Below, in pieces: positions 34,647 through 44,315 of a stretch of DNA of 64,000 nt. This DNA comes from Formosa agariphila KMM 3901. GTDB lineage: Bacteria; Bacteroidota; Bacteroidia; Flavobacteriales; Flavobacteriaceae. Where the stretch lies: NCBI RefSeq assembly GCF_000723205.1, contig NZ_HG315671.1, positions 1,585,351 through 1,649,350 on the forward strand, written 5' to 3'. Position 1 is the stretch's first letter, and the number at the start of each line of letters is the position of its first letter. A model generated the notes under the pieces. It was not told where the DNA came from. It did not search any database and saw only the letters and a list, made by a program, of their open reading frames with translations. Both the position numbers and the translations under genes were made by a program.

Positions 34647-36398
34647 ATGATAATAAATTACAAAACACTATTACAATTTTTTACAGCATTCATTATCCTT
34701 TTTAACCTTAATAATCCACTGTGGGCACAGAAAATTCCATCCGATTTAATGGATAATTGTTTACAATGGAAAATAACATATCCTACAGGTCAAGAAGAAA
34801 AACAATTATGCGATGAACCTAATAACGAATACTTTTTTGTTAATGAAACAGAAGATGCTATCGTTTTTCGTACGCCTATTCGATTAGATAATGGTACAAC
34901 ACCAAATTCAGATAATATACGATCAGAGCTTCGAGAACGTGAAGCAGATGGCAGTGTAGATATTTATTGGACTACCGAAGGGTCGCATATGCTCTATGTA
35001 GAACAAGCGATTACTCATTTACCTATAAACAAACCTGAGTTAGTAGCCTCGCAAATACATGGAAATAAAGAAGCAGGTATTGATGATTCTATGGTAATGA
35101 GACTAGAAGAATCTCATTTATTTTTATCTTTTAATGGAGGTAAATTAAGAAAAAACATAACCATAAAAGAAGATTATGTTTTAGGAACTAAGCATGAAGT
35201 TATTTTCTTGGTAGTTAATGGTAAACACTATTGTTATTATGCTGAAGATGGTAAGCTTTTAGAGGCTTATAATAATAATGATGCTTCGCAATACCTTATT
35301 AGAGATATTGAAAATGATAACGATTATGTGATGGATTTGAATTATGAAGATTCTTACTTTAAAGTTGGGAACTATACTCAAAGTAATTCAAAAGAAGAGG
35401 GTTATGATGTTAATAATCCTGAAAATTATGGCGAAGTTTTAGTTTATGATTTTACAGTTGTTCACGATGAAGTTTTAGTAAGCGGTGTAACACTTACACC
35501 TAGTCATGTTAATCTTTCTATAGGCGGACCTTTTCAATTAACAAAAACTATTACTCCTGCAAACGCAACAAATAAATCTGTAACTTATACGTCTTCAAAT
35601 ACAGCTGTTGTAGAAGTAAATGAAAATGGCGTTTTAACGGGTATTGCAGAAGGAAGTGCTACTGTTACAGCAACCACTGTAGAAGGCGGTTTTACAGACA
35701 CCATTACAGTAGATGTTGTTGGTAACCCAGTGGGAGATAATTTAGCACTCAATAAACCCGTAACAGGTACAGGAACTCATGATGCAGATAACGTGGTAGA
35801 AAATTTGGTTGATGGTTCAACTTCTACAAGATGGTCTGTTTCTGGATTTCCACAAACTGCAATTATAGATTTAGGTCAGCAGTATAGTTTACACCGATCC
35901 GAGGTTGTATGTTATACAGATAGAGCATATCAATATTCAATAGCTGTGTCTGATACAGAAAACGGCACTTATACCGAGATTGTAGATAGAACTGAAAATG
36001 TAACTCCTGGTGATGCTGCAAATCCAATTGTAGATTTATTTTCAGCTGTAGATGGACGCTTTATTAAATTAACCGTTACAGGAGCTGCTGTTTACGACGG
36101 ACCTTGGGTTAGTTTATCTGAATTTAGAATCTATGGCGAATCGTCATTAAGTATAGATGATAATACTTCTGATGTAACTAATATTACATTATCTCCTAAT
36201 CCTACTTCAGATATCGTTAATATAAGCGGGGCAGAAATGTATAACACTTTACAAGTTTACGATCAATTAGGAAAATTGGTTATGCAGCGCACTATTACAG
36301 ATGGAGCTATAAACATCTCCCATTTAAGTTCTGGCTTATATATCTTTAGATTATCTGGAGCATCACAATCTATTAATAAACGAGTAATTAAAAAATAA
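34647..36398 (+). CDS. secreted PL7 alginate lyase with Big2, CBM32-like and T9SS sorting domains
   Basis: 583 residues. Signal peptide about 1-28. PL7 catalytic domain about 30-275, with the three family motifs RSELRER (near 92), SQIHG (near 136) and YFKVGNYTQ (near 237). A Big2 Ig-like domain spans about 278-355 (VSGVTLTPSHVNLSIGG). A discoidin/CBM32-like domain spans about 365-500 (STRWSVSGFPQTAIIDLG). The C-terminal type IX secretion signal spans about 510-583 (SPNPTSDIVNI ... RVIKK). It should be exported across the outer membrane by T9SS and cleave alginate by beta-elimination. A terminator follows. Confidence 0.92.
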   Translation: MIINYKTLLQFFTAFIILFNLNNPLWAQKIPSDLMDNCLQWKITYPTGQEEKQLCDEPNNEYFFVNETEDAIVFRTPIRLDNGTTPNSDNIRSELREREADGSVDIYWTTEGSHMLYVEQAITHLPINKPELVASQIHGNKEAGIDDSMVMRLEESHLFLSFNGGKLRKNITIKEDYVLGTKHEVIFLVVNGKHYCYYAEDGKLLEAYNNNDASQYLIRDIENDNDYVMDLNYEDSYFKVGNYTQSNSKEEGYDVNNPENYGEVLVYDFTVVHDEVLVSGVTLTPSHVNLSIGGPFQLTKTITPANATNKSVTYTSSNTAVVEVNENGVLTGIAEGSATVTATTVEGGFTDTITVDVVGNPVGDNLALNKPVTGTGTHDADNVVENLVDGSTSTRWSVSGFPQTAIIDLGQQYSLHRSEVVCYTDRAYQYSIAVSDTENGTYTEIVDRTENVTPGDAANPIVDLFSAVDGRFIKLTVTGAAVYDGPWVSLSEFRIYGESSLSIDDNTSDVTNITLSPNPTSDIVNISGAEMYNTLQVYDQLGKLVMQRTITDGAINISHLSSGLYIFRLSGASQSINKRVIKK

Positions 36399-36415
36399 AC
36401 ACTTCTAATACCAAT

Positions 36416-36460
36416 TAAAAAGGGTCAAAATGAAGTTTTCTTTGTTCTGACCCTTTTCTA
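36416..36460 (+). terminator. terminator after the secreted alginate lyase gene
   Basis: AAAAGGGTCA (36418-36427) and TGACCCTTTT (36448-36457) form a 10-bp stem with a T-rich tail, 19 bp after the stop codon. Confidence 0.75.
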
Positions 36461-36484
36461 TTTTAGATCATGGGTCTTACTCGA

Positions 36485-36937
36485 TTAAAAGTGCATTTTC
36501 ATGCCTTCATGTGTGGCTGTAAAACCGAGGGCTTCGTAAAATTTGATGGCTCTAGGTCTTTTTTTATCCGAAGTTAATTGAAGGATAATAGCGTTACGTG
36601 CTTTGGCGTGTTGTATAATCCATTCAAATATTCGTTTTCCAATGCCTAAGCTTCTGTGGTCTTTTCTAATCTGTACAGTTTCTACTTGTGCTCTTAATCC
36701 GCCACTATAATTTAAGTATTGAATAAATGTCAGTTGGAAAGTTCCAATAATTTCTGAAGATTCATTTTCAACTACCATAAGTTCTTGATGTGCGTCTTCA
36801 GTAATAGTTTCAAACGCTTTAATGTAAGATGTTGGGAGTGGATTTTTTAACTGTTCTCTTATTTGTCCAAGTTCATCATCTGCAAGTAAATCTACAATGG
36901 CATATAGGTCGTTAATGGTCGCTTTTCTAATTGTCAT
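36485..36937 (-). CDS. GNAT-family N-acetyltransferase
   Basis: 150 residues with the GNAT fold. It has TIRKATINDLYAIVDLLADD at the N-terminus, the central strand ELMVVENESSEIIGTFQLTF, the acetyl-CoA loop RSLGIGKRIFEWIIQHA (Q/RxxGxG type) and the C-terminal RAIKFYEALGF. The substrate is unknown. It lies between the two alginate lyase genes but has no evident role there. Confidence 0.88.
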   Translation of the reverse strand: MTIRKATINDLYAIVDLLADDELGQIREQLKNPLPTSYIKAFETITEDAHQELMVVENESSEIIGTFQLTFIQYLNYSGGLRAQVETVQIRKDHRSLGIGKRIFEWIIQHAKARNAIILQLTSDKKRPRAIKFYEALGFTATHEGMKMHF

Positions 36938-37013
36938 AAGCTTGATTTCGTAGTCGGGTTAATCGGTATTATAAACGTACTAATTTTAGAGTGCTCAAGA
37001 ATAAAAGTAAGCT

Positions 37014-37062
37014 AAAAACTCCGAAATTTTTAATGCGATTAAAAACTTCGGAGTTCATTTTT
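37014..37062. terminator. bidirectional terminator between the PL7 lipoprotein and GNAT genes
   Basis: AACTCCGAA (37017-37025) pairs with TTCGGAGTT (37047-37055), with an inner TTTTTAA/TTAAAAA extension. Both flanks are A/T runs. It would mainly end the minus-strand PL7 transcript. Confidence 0.7.
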
Positions 37063-37131
37063 TAATACGGTAAATATTGTAGTCTACAAATTTGATATGA
37101 TTTAAATCTTCGTAAATCTTAGTGAAGTTCC

Positions 37132-38043
37132 TTATTCATGGCTTGTGACTACTTTATGAAGTACGACTTGAGCCGATTTTTCGTAATCATCGTGCCAACC
37201 GAAATAGTTACCTGTTTTAAAGTAATTTTCATGAATATAACCGTTGCCAACATAGTCGTATATTTCAGTATATTCAATATCTAAATCTTTAGCTTCACAG
37301 ACTAGCGCACAATATAATTTTCCGTTTTCAACTTTCATTTTAAATGTGAAAATTTCATTATCAACTCGTCCAAAATCAATTTTATCATCATAGGCACTTG
37401 TCCACGCCTCGTTATTATCAGGCTTGGTGTAGTGGTCTATTTGTATCATTCCGCTATTCCATCTAATTTTAACAGTTGCAGGATCACCCGGAATACCTTC
37501 AGAAGATTTACCGTGGATTTGAGCCACAATAGTACGGCCATTACCTTCAACATAATCAACATTAATAGTAGATTCTAAAATATGAACGCCAGTTGACATA
37601 GACCAATTATCGTTGGTATCTTGATTACCTTTCCAATATTCTCTAAGTTCTGTTCTACAATATTTATCGCCTAAAGTAGATACACCAGAGGTTGTTATTC
37701 CTGTAAATTTAGTCCAAAGTGTATACGAGCCGTCATCGTTTTTATAGAAATATTTAGACTGGCTAGACGATAGATTATCATTTATAATATCTGAAGGTTG
37801 TATGGATGTTGCTTTTCCATTTCCAGAATCTATAGGTACAGATAAATACCAATTTTTCCACGAGATGTTTTCTTCTGTAATATCTGGTTCTTCTGTTTCA
37901 TCTCCATCTCCATCAGCATCTGTAATTTCGTCACCATCGGTATTTGTATTCTCATTATCTGTGCTATCGGAACTACAAGCTACGAATAGCATAATTGATA
38001 AAATAAACAGTAATTTACTATTAAAAATTCCTTTTGTTATCAT
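37132..38043 (-). CDS. PL7 alginate lyase, lipoprotein
   Basis: 303 residues. The signal peptide ends in the lipobox LFVACSSD (Cys about 23), followed by a long Asp/Glu/Thr-rich linker (about 25-58). The PL7 domain spans about 58-303, with RTELREYW near 130, AQIHGKSS near 171 and YFKTGNYFGW near 272, so all three PL7 motifs are present. It is probably anchored to the outer membrane and degrades alginate oligomers at the cell surface or in the periplasm, complementing the T9SS-secreted lyase nearby. Confidence 0.9.
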   Translation of the reverse strand: MITKGIFNSKLLFILSIMLFVACSSDSTDNENTNTDGDEITDADGDGDETEEPDITEENISWKNWYLSVPIDSGNGKATSIQPSDIINDNLSSSQSKYFYKNDDGSYTLWTKFTGITTSGVSTLGDKYCRTELREYWKGNQDTNDNWSMSTGVHILESTINVDYVEGNGRTIVAQIHGKSSEGIPGDPATVKIRWNSGMIQIDHYTKPDNNEAWTSAYDDKIDFGRVDNEIFTFKMKVENGKLYCALVCEAKDLDIEYTEIYDYVGNGYIHENYFKTGNYFGWHDDYEKSAQVVLHKVVTSHE

Positions 38044-38330
38044 ATATATTTAATGTGGTTTACTATTAAATTAGGCGTATCTAATTAAACGTGTAAGCAA
38101 TTGTGTTTGAATAGATTTTAGTTTTCTGCGCGCCAAGATACATTTATTTTAAATGATTTTCTAGTCGCATACAAAACATCTTCTTTTGAGTAACAAAAGC
38201 GATGCCAAAGGTCTTCGATGAAAGTTTATTTTTTATTGGGTTTATCACTGATTTTTCAGAACCTGCTCTGTGTTTTAATCAAAAACCACTTAGTCCAGAA
38301 TGCCTAGATAAACTTTGGTTTGCGCTACAG

Positions 38331-39251
38331 TTAATGTGTAGAAAGCCAAGAAAACATGCGCTTGAAGGCTTCGGTTCTTACCGCTTTAGGTGATAAAAAA
38401 ATATCGTGTTGTGCGTTTTCAATTTTCATGAGAGACACGTCTGAACCTAAAGTTTTTCCGACTCGTTTAATATCGTCATTATTTAATACAATATCATTAG
38501 ACATGGCAGCTTTAGAGAATTTAGATGTCTTTAGGGAACCCGACGAATACATGACTAATACTGGAACTTGAATATTAGATTGTTCTAAACTTTTTTGAGC
38601 ATTTGCGATAGCAACCACCCATTTAAAATAAGTAGGGAACCCTTTTATAGGTTTCCAATTTAAATTGAAATCCCATTCGCCATAATAGTCTTTATGTATA
38701 CTTTGGGCATAGGCAGGAGAGAGGACACCATTTATTTTAGCGTAATTGGCATATTTTGAAATTACTCTAGAAGCGAATAGACTAGCACATTTTTCGATTT
38801 TAGATTGATTGAAATCTAGAAATGGAGAATTTAGAATTAATCCATCAATATGGTGTCTTTCTTTTCCCTCGTTCATGTAACAGCTCGTGGTTAAGCCTCC
38901 GGTAGAATGTGCGAGTAAATATACACCAGTACTGCTTATTTTTATTTTACGAATTGCGAATGAAATTTCTTCGTAATATTCTTTTAAATTTTTACAGTAG
39001 TTAGGATGCTGATGAGGTAGGAGTGAGCGTCCATATTTACGAAGATCTAACGCATAAAAATCTAAGTTATTTGCATTGAACTGCTCGGCGTAATGAGAAT
39101 GAAAAAAATAATCGACATACCCATGAATATATAATACACTTTTTCTGTTGTTTGTATTGAGTTTAGACGCTATTAATACGGCAATAACTTCACCTTCGTA
39201 GTCTGGGTTGAGGTTAATGGTTTCTGTTGTAAAGTTTGTGTTTAAATCCAT
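38331..39251 (-). CDS. alpha/beta hydrolase (monoglyceride lipase/S33-like)
   Basis: 306 residues, cytosolic. The strand VLYIHGYVDYFFH precedes the oxyanion region, LRKYGRSLLPHQHPNYC follows, and the nucleophile elbow is LLAHSTGGLTT near residue 119. The catalytic His is in ENAQHDIFLSP. The layout matches the serine-aminopeptidase-S33 or lysophospholipase group. Substrate unknown. Confidence 0.82.
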   Translation of the reverse strand: MDLNTNFTTETINLNPDYEGEVIAVLIASKLNTNNRKSVLYIHGYVDYFFHSHYAEQFNANNLDFYALDLRKYGRSLLPHQHPNYCKNLKEYYEEISFAIRKIKISSTGVYLLAHSTGGLTTSCYMNEGKERHHIDGLILNSPFLDFNQSKIEKCASLFASRVISKYANYAKINGVLSPAYAQSIHKDYYGEWDFNLNWKPIKGFPTYFKWVVAIANAQKSLEQSNIQVPVLVMYSSGSLKTSKFSKAAMSNDIVLNNDDIKRVGKTLGSDVSLMKIENAQHDIFLSPKAVRTEAFKRMFSWLSTH

Positions 39252-39468
39252 TGTGTATGCTTACTAAGTGCTGAGTAGTGCGACTAAAAATCTAGACTTA
39301 AAGGTAATAAAAGTATAAGAAAAAATTGGATCGGTTTATCGAATATCAGTAGGGCATAATTAAGATAAGTCTATAAATAAATGTAGGCTAAATACATCTT
39401 AAATTATGAGAATTAAGTATATTTAGCCTACTAAAAATGATATAATAATTAAAAACTATTTAAACGTT

Positions 39469-41442
39469 TTAACGTCTTTTCTTTCTAGAATATTGTTTCT
39501 TTTTTCTACGAGATCCAATAGTTGGATTGTCGTTATTAGATGGAACAGCATCATCGAAAGTGTTTTTAACGGGTTTAAGATTTACTTTTTTCCAGGCTTT
39601 ACCGTCTTTGGCTTCTGGTAATAACACATCTAACAAATCGGTTCTTCCAACTTTGTTTAAAGTCTTTTTAATCCAATCTTTATTTTCTTGTCTGTACCAA
39701 AAGAAGAAACGGTGTTGTTCGTCTTTCTCTTTTTTAGATTTAGGTGTTTTTGTTGGCTTTAACGTATACGGATGATATCCACTATAATAAATAACCGTAG
39801 CAACCGTCATTGGTGTTGGTGTAAACCCTTGCACTTGCTCTAACTGAAAGCCCATATCTTTGGTTTCTGCAGCTAGATTTGCCATGTCTTCAACCTCGCA
39901 AGCTGGATGATTCGATATAAAATAAGGAATCAGTTGAAGTTTTAAATCTTTTTTAATATTGATTTTGTCGAAACGCTCTTTAAACTTATGAAAATATTTA
40001 AAAGACGGTTTACGCATCAGTTTTAAAACGGGATCAGACGTATGCTCTGGAGCAACTTTTAAGCGCCCAGAAATATGCTTAGTCATCACTTCTTCAGTAT
40101 AATCGTCTAATTCTTTAGGATCTGCATTTTTGTTAAATTCAGGCACTAACATATCATGACGAATACCACTTCCAATAAATGATTTCTTAATCTTAGGATG
40201 CTTATCTACCGCTTGGTATAACTCGGTTAAAGGCTTGTGCGATGTGTCTAAATTACTACAGATTACAGGCGAAATACAAGACGGCGCAACACATTTATCG
40301 CAAATAGATTGTACTTTTCCTTTCATCTTATACATATTCGCAGAAGGTCCGCCAATATCAGATAAATAGCCTTTAAAATCTGGCATATTAGCCACCTTAT
40401 CGACTTCTTTTAAAACAGATTCCTGGCTACGACTCGCAATAAATTTTCCTTGATGTGCAGAAATGGTACAGAAACTACAGCCTCCAAAGCATCCACGGTG
40501 AATGTTTATAGAAAACTTAATCATTTCGAACGCAGGAATGGGTCCACGCTTGTTATACTTTGGATGAGGTAATCGTGTGTATGGTAAATCGAAAGAGGCA
40601 TCAATCTCCTCTTCTAACATAGTTGGAAAAGGTGGATTAATAACTAAGGTTTTATTGTTTATTTTCTGAGAAATTCTATTCGCATTAAGCTTATTAGATT
40701 CTTGCTCGATAACTTTAAAATTAGAAGCAAATTTCTTTTTGTCTTTTAAACAGACTTCATGCGACTGGATTTCGACATCTTCCCAATTTTTGTTTTTAGG
40801 TAGAGGCTCATCAGCATTTAATAAAAAGGCAGTTTGTTTTACAGTGGTTAAACTAGAAAACGGAACTCCTTTTTGTAATAATTCTACAATTTCTCTTAAA
40901 GGTTGTTCGCCCATGCCGTATACGAGCATGTCTGCTTTAGAGGTTTCTAAAATACTCGGCATCAATTTATCACTCCAGTAATCGTAATGAGTTACACGGC
41001 GTAAGGATGCTTCAATACCACCAATTAGAACGGGAACATCAGGAAACTTTTCTTTTAAGATGTTAGAATATACAGATGTGGCATAATCTGGTCTAAACCC
41101 TTTGTCTCCATTTGGAGTATAGGCGTCTTTATCTCGGCGTTTTTTACTTGCCGTATAATTACTAACCATGGGGTCCATACAACCACCTGTTACTCCAAAA
41201 AATAATTTGGGTGTACCAAGTTTTGTAAAGTCCTGTAAATTATCGTTAACACTGGGTTGCGGAACAATAGCAACTTTTAGTCCGTAACTTTCTAAGATAC
41301 GACCAATAACGGCAGGTCCAAAAGATGGATGATCCACGTAAGCGTCTCCGCTAAATAAAATAACGTCAAGTTCTTCCCAACCACGAAGCTTTACTTCTTT
41401 GTTAGTTGTTGGTAACCAGTCTGTGAGTTTGTTTATATGCAT
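39469..41442 (-). CDS. YgiQ-family radical SAM protein
   Basis: 657 residues. The N-terminal part begins WLPTTNKEVKLRGWEELDVILFSGDAY, typical of YgiQ (UPF0313). The radical SAM cluster motif is RGCFGGCSFCTIS near residue 318, and further family motifs are LSDIGGPSANMY and CVAPSCISP. The C-terminus is a basic Lys/Arg tail. I use the ATG at 41442. The longer frame begins at a TTG that is part of the promoter element. The reaction catalysed by YgiQ proteins is not established. Confidence 0.92.
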   Translation of the reverse strand: MHINKLTDWLPTTNKEVKLRGWEELDVILFSGDAYVDHPSFGPAVIGRILESYGLKVAIVPQPSVNDNLQDFTKLGTPKLFFGVTGGCMDPMVSNYTASKKRRDKDAYTPNGDKGFRPDYATSVYSNILKEKFPDVPVLIGGIEASLRRVTHYDYWSDKLMPSILETSKADMLVYGMGEQPLREIVELLQKGVPFSSLTTVKQTAFLLNADEPLPKNKNWEDVEIQSHEVCLKDKKKFASNFKVIEQESNKLNANRISQKINNKTLVINPPFPTMLEEEIDASFDLPYTRLPHPKYNKRGPIPAFEMIKFSINIHRGCFGGCSFCTISAHQGKFIASRSQESVLKEVDKVANMPDFKGYLSDIGGPSANMYKMKGKVQSICDKCVAPSCISPVICSNLDTSHKPLTELYQAVDKHPKIKKSFIGSGIRHDMLVPEFNKNADPKELDDYTEEVMTKHISGRLKVAPEHTSDPVLKLMRKPSFKYFHKFKERFDKINIKKDLKLQLIPYFISNHPACEVEDMANLAAETKDMGFQLEQVQGFTPTPMTVATVIYYSGYHPYTLKPTKTPKSKKEKDEQHRFFFWYRQENKDWIKKTLNKVGRTDLLDVLLPEAKDGKAWKKVNLKPVKNTFDDAVPSNNDNPTIGSRRKKKQYSRKKRR

Positions 41443-41449
41443 ATGGTTG

Positions 41450-41481
41450 CAAAGGTACAATTAAATTCTATTACTAATCAA
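41450..41481 (-). promoter_or_regulatory. promoter of the YgiQ gene
   Basis: On the minus strand, TTG (41481-41479) and TACCTTTG (41457-41450) are 21 bases apart and fit the Bacteroidota consensus. The start codon at 41442 is only 7 bases past the element, so the mRNA may be leaderless. Confidence 0.65.
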
Positions 41482-41647
41482 TACTAAAAACCTGTCTATC
41501 AAAAGGTGCTCCAAAGTGAATTTTATATTGAAATAAAAGTTGAGATTTTTAAATCAGGTAGACTCTTATATATAAAGTGTCTATGTTTAAAGAAAATAGG
41601 TCTTGAATATAGACGTATTGGAGTAGGATGAAAGCTAATCTATTTCA

Positions 41648-41678
41648 TAAAAAAAAATCCGAACTAGTGTTCGGATTT
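41648..41678 (-). terminator. terminator after the FKBP isomerase gene
   Basis: AAATCCGAAC / GTTCGGATTT forms a perfect 10-bp stem (41655-41664 and 41669-41678). On the minus strand it runs into a T tract. Confidence 0.85.
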
Positions 41679-41703
41679 TAATGTTTTATATGGATTGAAA
41701 TTC

Positions 41704-42132
41704 TTATTTAATTTCCACTAATTCCAAATCAAATACTAAATCTTGACCTGCAAGTGGATGATTTCCATCTACAACAATATGATCATCTTTAACATCTACA
41801 ACTCTAAATTGGTGTTCTCTTCCATCTTCACTTTTAGAGGTTAATCCCATTCCAACTTCTGGCTTAACATCTGGAGGTAACTGTTCTTTAGCTACTTCAT
41901 GGAATAACGCTTCATTTATGTCGCCGTATGCGTCCGCTTTAGTTATTTCAACTGTTTTTTTCTCATTCACTTTCATATCAATGATAGCATTTTCAAAACC
42001 AGGAATTAACATACCTTGACCAATAGTAATTTCTAATGGTTCACGCTCTAAAGAGCTGTCAAATACTTGACCGTTGCTTAATTTACCTGTGTAATGCACT
42101 TTTACTGTATCATTCTCTTTTACTTGACTCAT
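41704..42132 (-). CDS. SlyD-like FKBP-type peptidyl-prolyl isomerase
   Basis: 142 residues. VKVHYTGKLSNGQVFDSSLEREPLEI and IGQGMLIPGFENAI are FKBP signatures. The insert-in-flap region and DGNHPLAGQDLVFDLEL at the C-terminus are typical of the SlyD group. The His-rich metal-binding tail of enterobacterial SlyD is absent. It is a cytosolic prolyl isomerase and chaperone. Confidence 0.92.
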   Translation of the reverse strand: MSQVKENDTVKVHYTGKLSNGQVFDSSLEREPLEITIGQGMLIPGFENAIIDMKVNEKKTVEITKADAYGDINEALFHEVAKEQLPPDVKPEVGMGLTSKSEDGREHQFRVVDVKDDHIVVDGNHPLAGQDLVFDLELVEIK

Positions 42133-42602
42133 ACTAAATTTTTAATGTTTAATAAAAGGCAAAACTAGGGTTTATATGTTGGAAGAGCATAGAATATGGC
42201 TAAAATCTTAAATAATTAAGAAAGGTTTAACGTCTAATTACACGAACTTAATATGTATTTATAGTTTTTAAATATAAGATTATTAGTGTGTTAGTTGTTA
42301 TGGGACTGATTTAAGTTAATAGTTACACTATGCATTTAATTTGACTCTGTTTTACTGAGATGTAGTATTTAAATCGTGATTAAAGGGGAGTGGGAGTAGT
42401 ATTTTAAGTTGTTTTAATAACTACAGATGGGTTATATGAATTCTTCAGATTATAATTCATAAGAGACTAACACATTTAAAATTAGTGGATTTTGTTTTTT
42501 TGAAGTATTTGAATCACTGAAAGTTAGAAATAATTTTGTAAATGCGAACAGATGCCTATCTTTGTGCTAACATTTTAAAGTTAAATAATTAAATAATTAA
42601 AT
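42133..42602. other. intergenic region between divergent genes
   Basis: 470 bp with no plausible gene. It contains the promoter at 42535-42564 for the downstream dehydrogenase. The rest is AT-rich with no hairpin or known RNA that I can recognise. Confidence 0.5.
42535..42564 (+). promoter_or_regulatory. strong Bacteroidota-type promoter of the dehydrogenase gene
   Basis: TTTG at 42535-42538 and TATCTTTG at 42557-42564 are separated by 18 bases. Transcription should start near 42570, about 33 bases before the ATG. The A/T-rich leader before the start codon is typical of well-expressed flavobacterial genes. Confidence 0.75.
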
Positions 42603-43484
42603 ATGAAAAAACCCACTATCGGATTTATCGGACTTGGCCTTATGGGAGGTAACATGGTTGAAAATCTTCAAAAGAGAGGTTTCGAGCTAACAGTAATGGA
42701 TCTTAATAAAGATGAAGTTGCAAAGGTTATCGCTCGCGGTAATGCTACCGAAGCTACTACACCTAAAGAATTAGCTGAAAAAAGCGACATCATTATGTTC
42801 TGTCTTACTACTTCTGCAGTTGTAGAAAAGATTGTTTATGGTGAAGAAGGTATCTTAGCCGGTATTAAAGAAGGTGCTGTTTTAATTGATTTTGGAACAT
42901 CTATTCCTGCATCTACTAAAAAGATAGGTAAAGATCTAGCTGAAAAAGGTGCTGGTATGATTGATGCTCCACTAGGACGCACACCAGCGCATGCAAAAGA
43001 TGGATTACTTAATATTATGGCTGCTGGTAATAAAGAGACTTTCGAGAAGGTTAAACCAGTTTTAGACGAACAAGGTGAAAACGTATTCTATTTAGGAGCT
43101 CTAGGTGCTGGTCATACGACTAAGCTCATCAACAACTTTATGGGTATGACAACTGTAGTTGCAATGTCTCAGGCTTTTGCAGCAGCAAAATTAGCAGGTG
43201 TAGACACACAACAATTGTTCGACATTATGTCTGCAGGTCCTTCTAACTCTCCATTTATGAAATTCTGTAAGAATTATGCTGTAGATAACGTAAGTGATTT
43301 AGGATTCTCTATTAACAATGCGAACAAAGATCTTGGATACTTTGTACAAATGATGAATGATCTTGGATCAACTTCTGCAATTGCTGAAGCAACATCTTCT
43401 AACCTTCAAGCTGCTGTAGCTGCAGATATGGGTAACGGAAATGTTCCAGAAATTTTCGATTATTTCGTAGATTTAAAGAAGTAA
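42603..43484 (+). CDS. beta-hydroxyacid dehydrogenase family NAD(P)-dependent oxidoreductase
   Basis: 293 residues. The N-terminal Rossmann motif is IGFIGLGLMGGNMVENL (residues 5-21). Substrate-site segments are FGTSIPASTKKI (103-114) and DAPLGRTPAHAKDG (about 121-134), and the catalytic Lys lies in GAGHTTKLINNFM. The family includes 3-hydroxyisobutyrate dehydrogenase, tartronate semialdehyde reductase and some 4-deoxy-L-erythro-5-hexoseulose uronate reductases of alginate catabolism. The last is an attractive but unproven assignment, given two alginate lyases about 5-6 kb away. Confidence 0.85.
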   Translation: MKKPTIGFIGLGLMGGNMVENLQKRGFELTVMDLNKDEVAKVIARGNATEATTPKELAEKSDIIMFCLTTSAVVEKIVYGEEGILAGIKEGAVLIDFGTSIPASTKKIGKDLAEKGAGMIDAPLGRTPAHAKDGLLNIMAAGNKETFEKVKPVLDEQGENVFYLGALGAGHTTKLINNFMGMTTVVAMSQAFAAAKLAGVDTQQLFDIMSAGPSNSPFMKFCKNYAVDNVSDLGFSINNANKDLGYFVQMMNDLGSTSAIAEATSSNLQAAVAADMGNGNVPEIFDYFVDLKK

Positions 43485-43588
43485 TCAAGATTATACACAA
43501 GTAATGTGTAAATAGATAGTTACACTTTAATAAGCAATATGTTCTGTAGGTTCATGTTACTAATAAAAGCATAACAACCTTTATAATG

Positions 43589-43629
43589 ACCTAAGGCACC
43601 ATTTAATAATGATGTCTTAGGTTTTTTTT
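43589..43629 (+). terminator. terminator after the dehydrogenase gene
   Basis: ACCTAAGGCA (43589-43598) pairs with TGTCTTAGGT (43613-43622), one G-T pair included, followed by seven T. Confidence 0.75.
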
Positions 43630-43763
43630 ATGCAATCTAATTAAAATTGTGTTTTGTTTCGTTTTTAGATTATTGAATTTATCATCTAGAACTCTTTATA
43701 GAAAACATAGTTTTCGTGAATAGGTGAAGCACTTAATTTAAAATATATAAAGGAGTGAATATA

Positions 43764-44192
43764 TTATCCAATTAATTTATTTACAATATTGGGATTTAAA
43801 CTTTTCAATAAGTTAGCAAAGCCTATTTGGTCTTTAGGAGATACAATAATTAAATCGTACTTAGCATAACTAAGTTCAAGTCTGTCTATAGAAGGTGCCG
43901 GAGACGACATTAGATTATTGCTTTCAGATATAGATGTAATTTTTTGTATATCGTAAGTTTTAGAATATAAAAATCCGCAGGTTAATTTTAATGTGCCTTC
44001 ATCGGCGATAGTATACTTGGTTTTAAAACTTATATACAAACAAAATGTATATACTAGCGCAAAGACACCTCCAACTGTTAACATTGCCTCAACGGGTTCA
44101 TTATTATAAATCATAAACCCTAAAGTACAAACTAGAATTAAGGTTAAAAGTATGATGGTTTCGTAACCAAATTTAGATTTGTATATCGTCAT
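43764..44192 (-). CDS. PH-domain membrane protein (bPH_4-like)
   Basis: 142 residues. Two N-terminal membrane helices (about 12-29 and 36-54) are followed by a bacterial PH-like domain. That domain has KYTIADEGTLKLTCGF, the acidic/polar turn YDIQKITSISESN, and the hallmark SSPAPSIDRLELSYAKYDLIIVSPKD. This is the DUF1200/bPH_4 type of protein. Function unknown. Confidence 0.75.
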   Translation of the reverse strand: MTIYKSKFGYETIILLTLILVCTLGFMIYNNEPVEAMLTVGGVFALVYTFCLYISFKTKYTIADEGTLKLTCGFLYSKTYDIQKITSISESNNLMSSPAPSIDRLELSYAKYDLIIVSPKDQIGFANLLKSLNPNIVNKLIG

Positions 44193-44315
44193 CTATAGTA
44201 CTTTTTTATAATTTGAATTATGATTCTATTTCGTGTTTAAATTTTTTTCATCACTTATAAGTCATGTTTCACGCATTCTAAGTAAAATAAATAGATTAGT
44301 AACAAACGTTGCAGT

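Noticed and set aside
38202-38393. 63-codon open frame between the PL7 lipoprotein and alpha/beta hydrolase genes
   Set aside because: Its 3' part is antisense to the hydrolase gene, its sequence is low in information and there is no sign of translation. I see nothing else in the 287-bp gap.
41443-41460. TTG start for the YgiQ gene
   Set aside because: The TTG is part of the TACCTTTG promoter element; the ATG at 41442 is the natural start.
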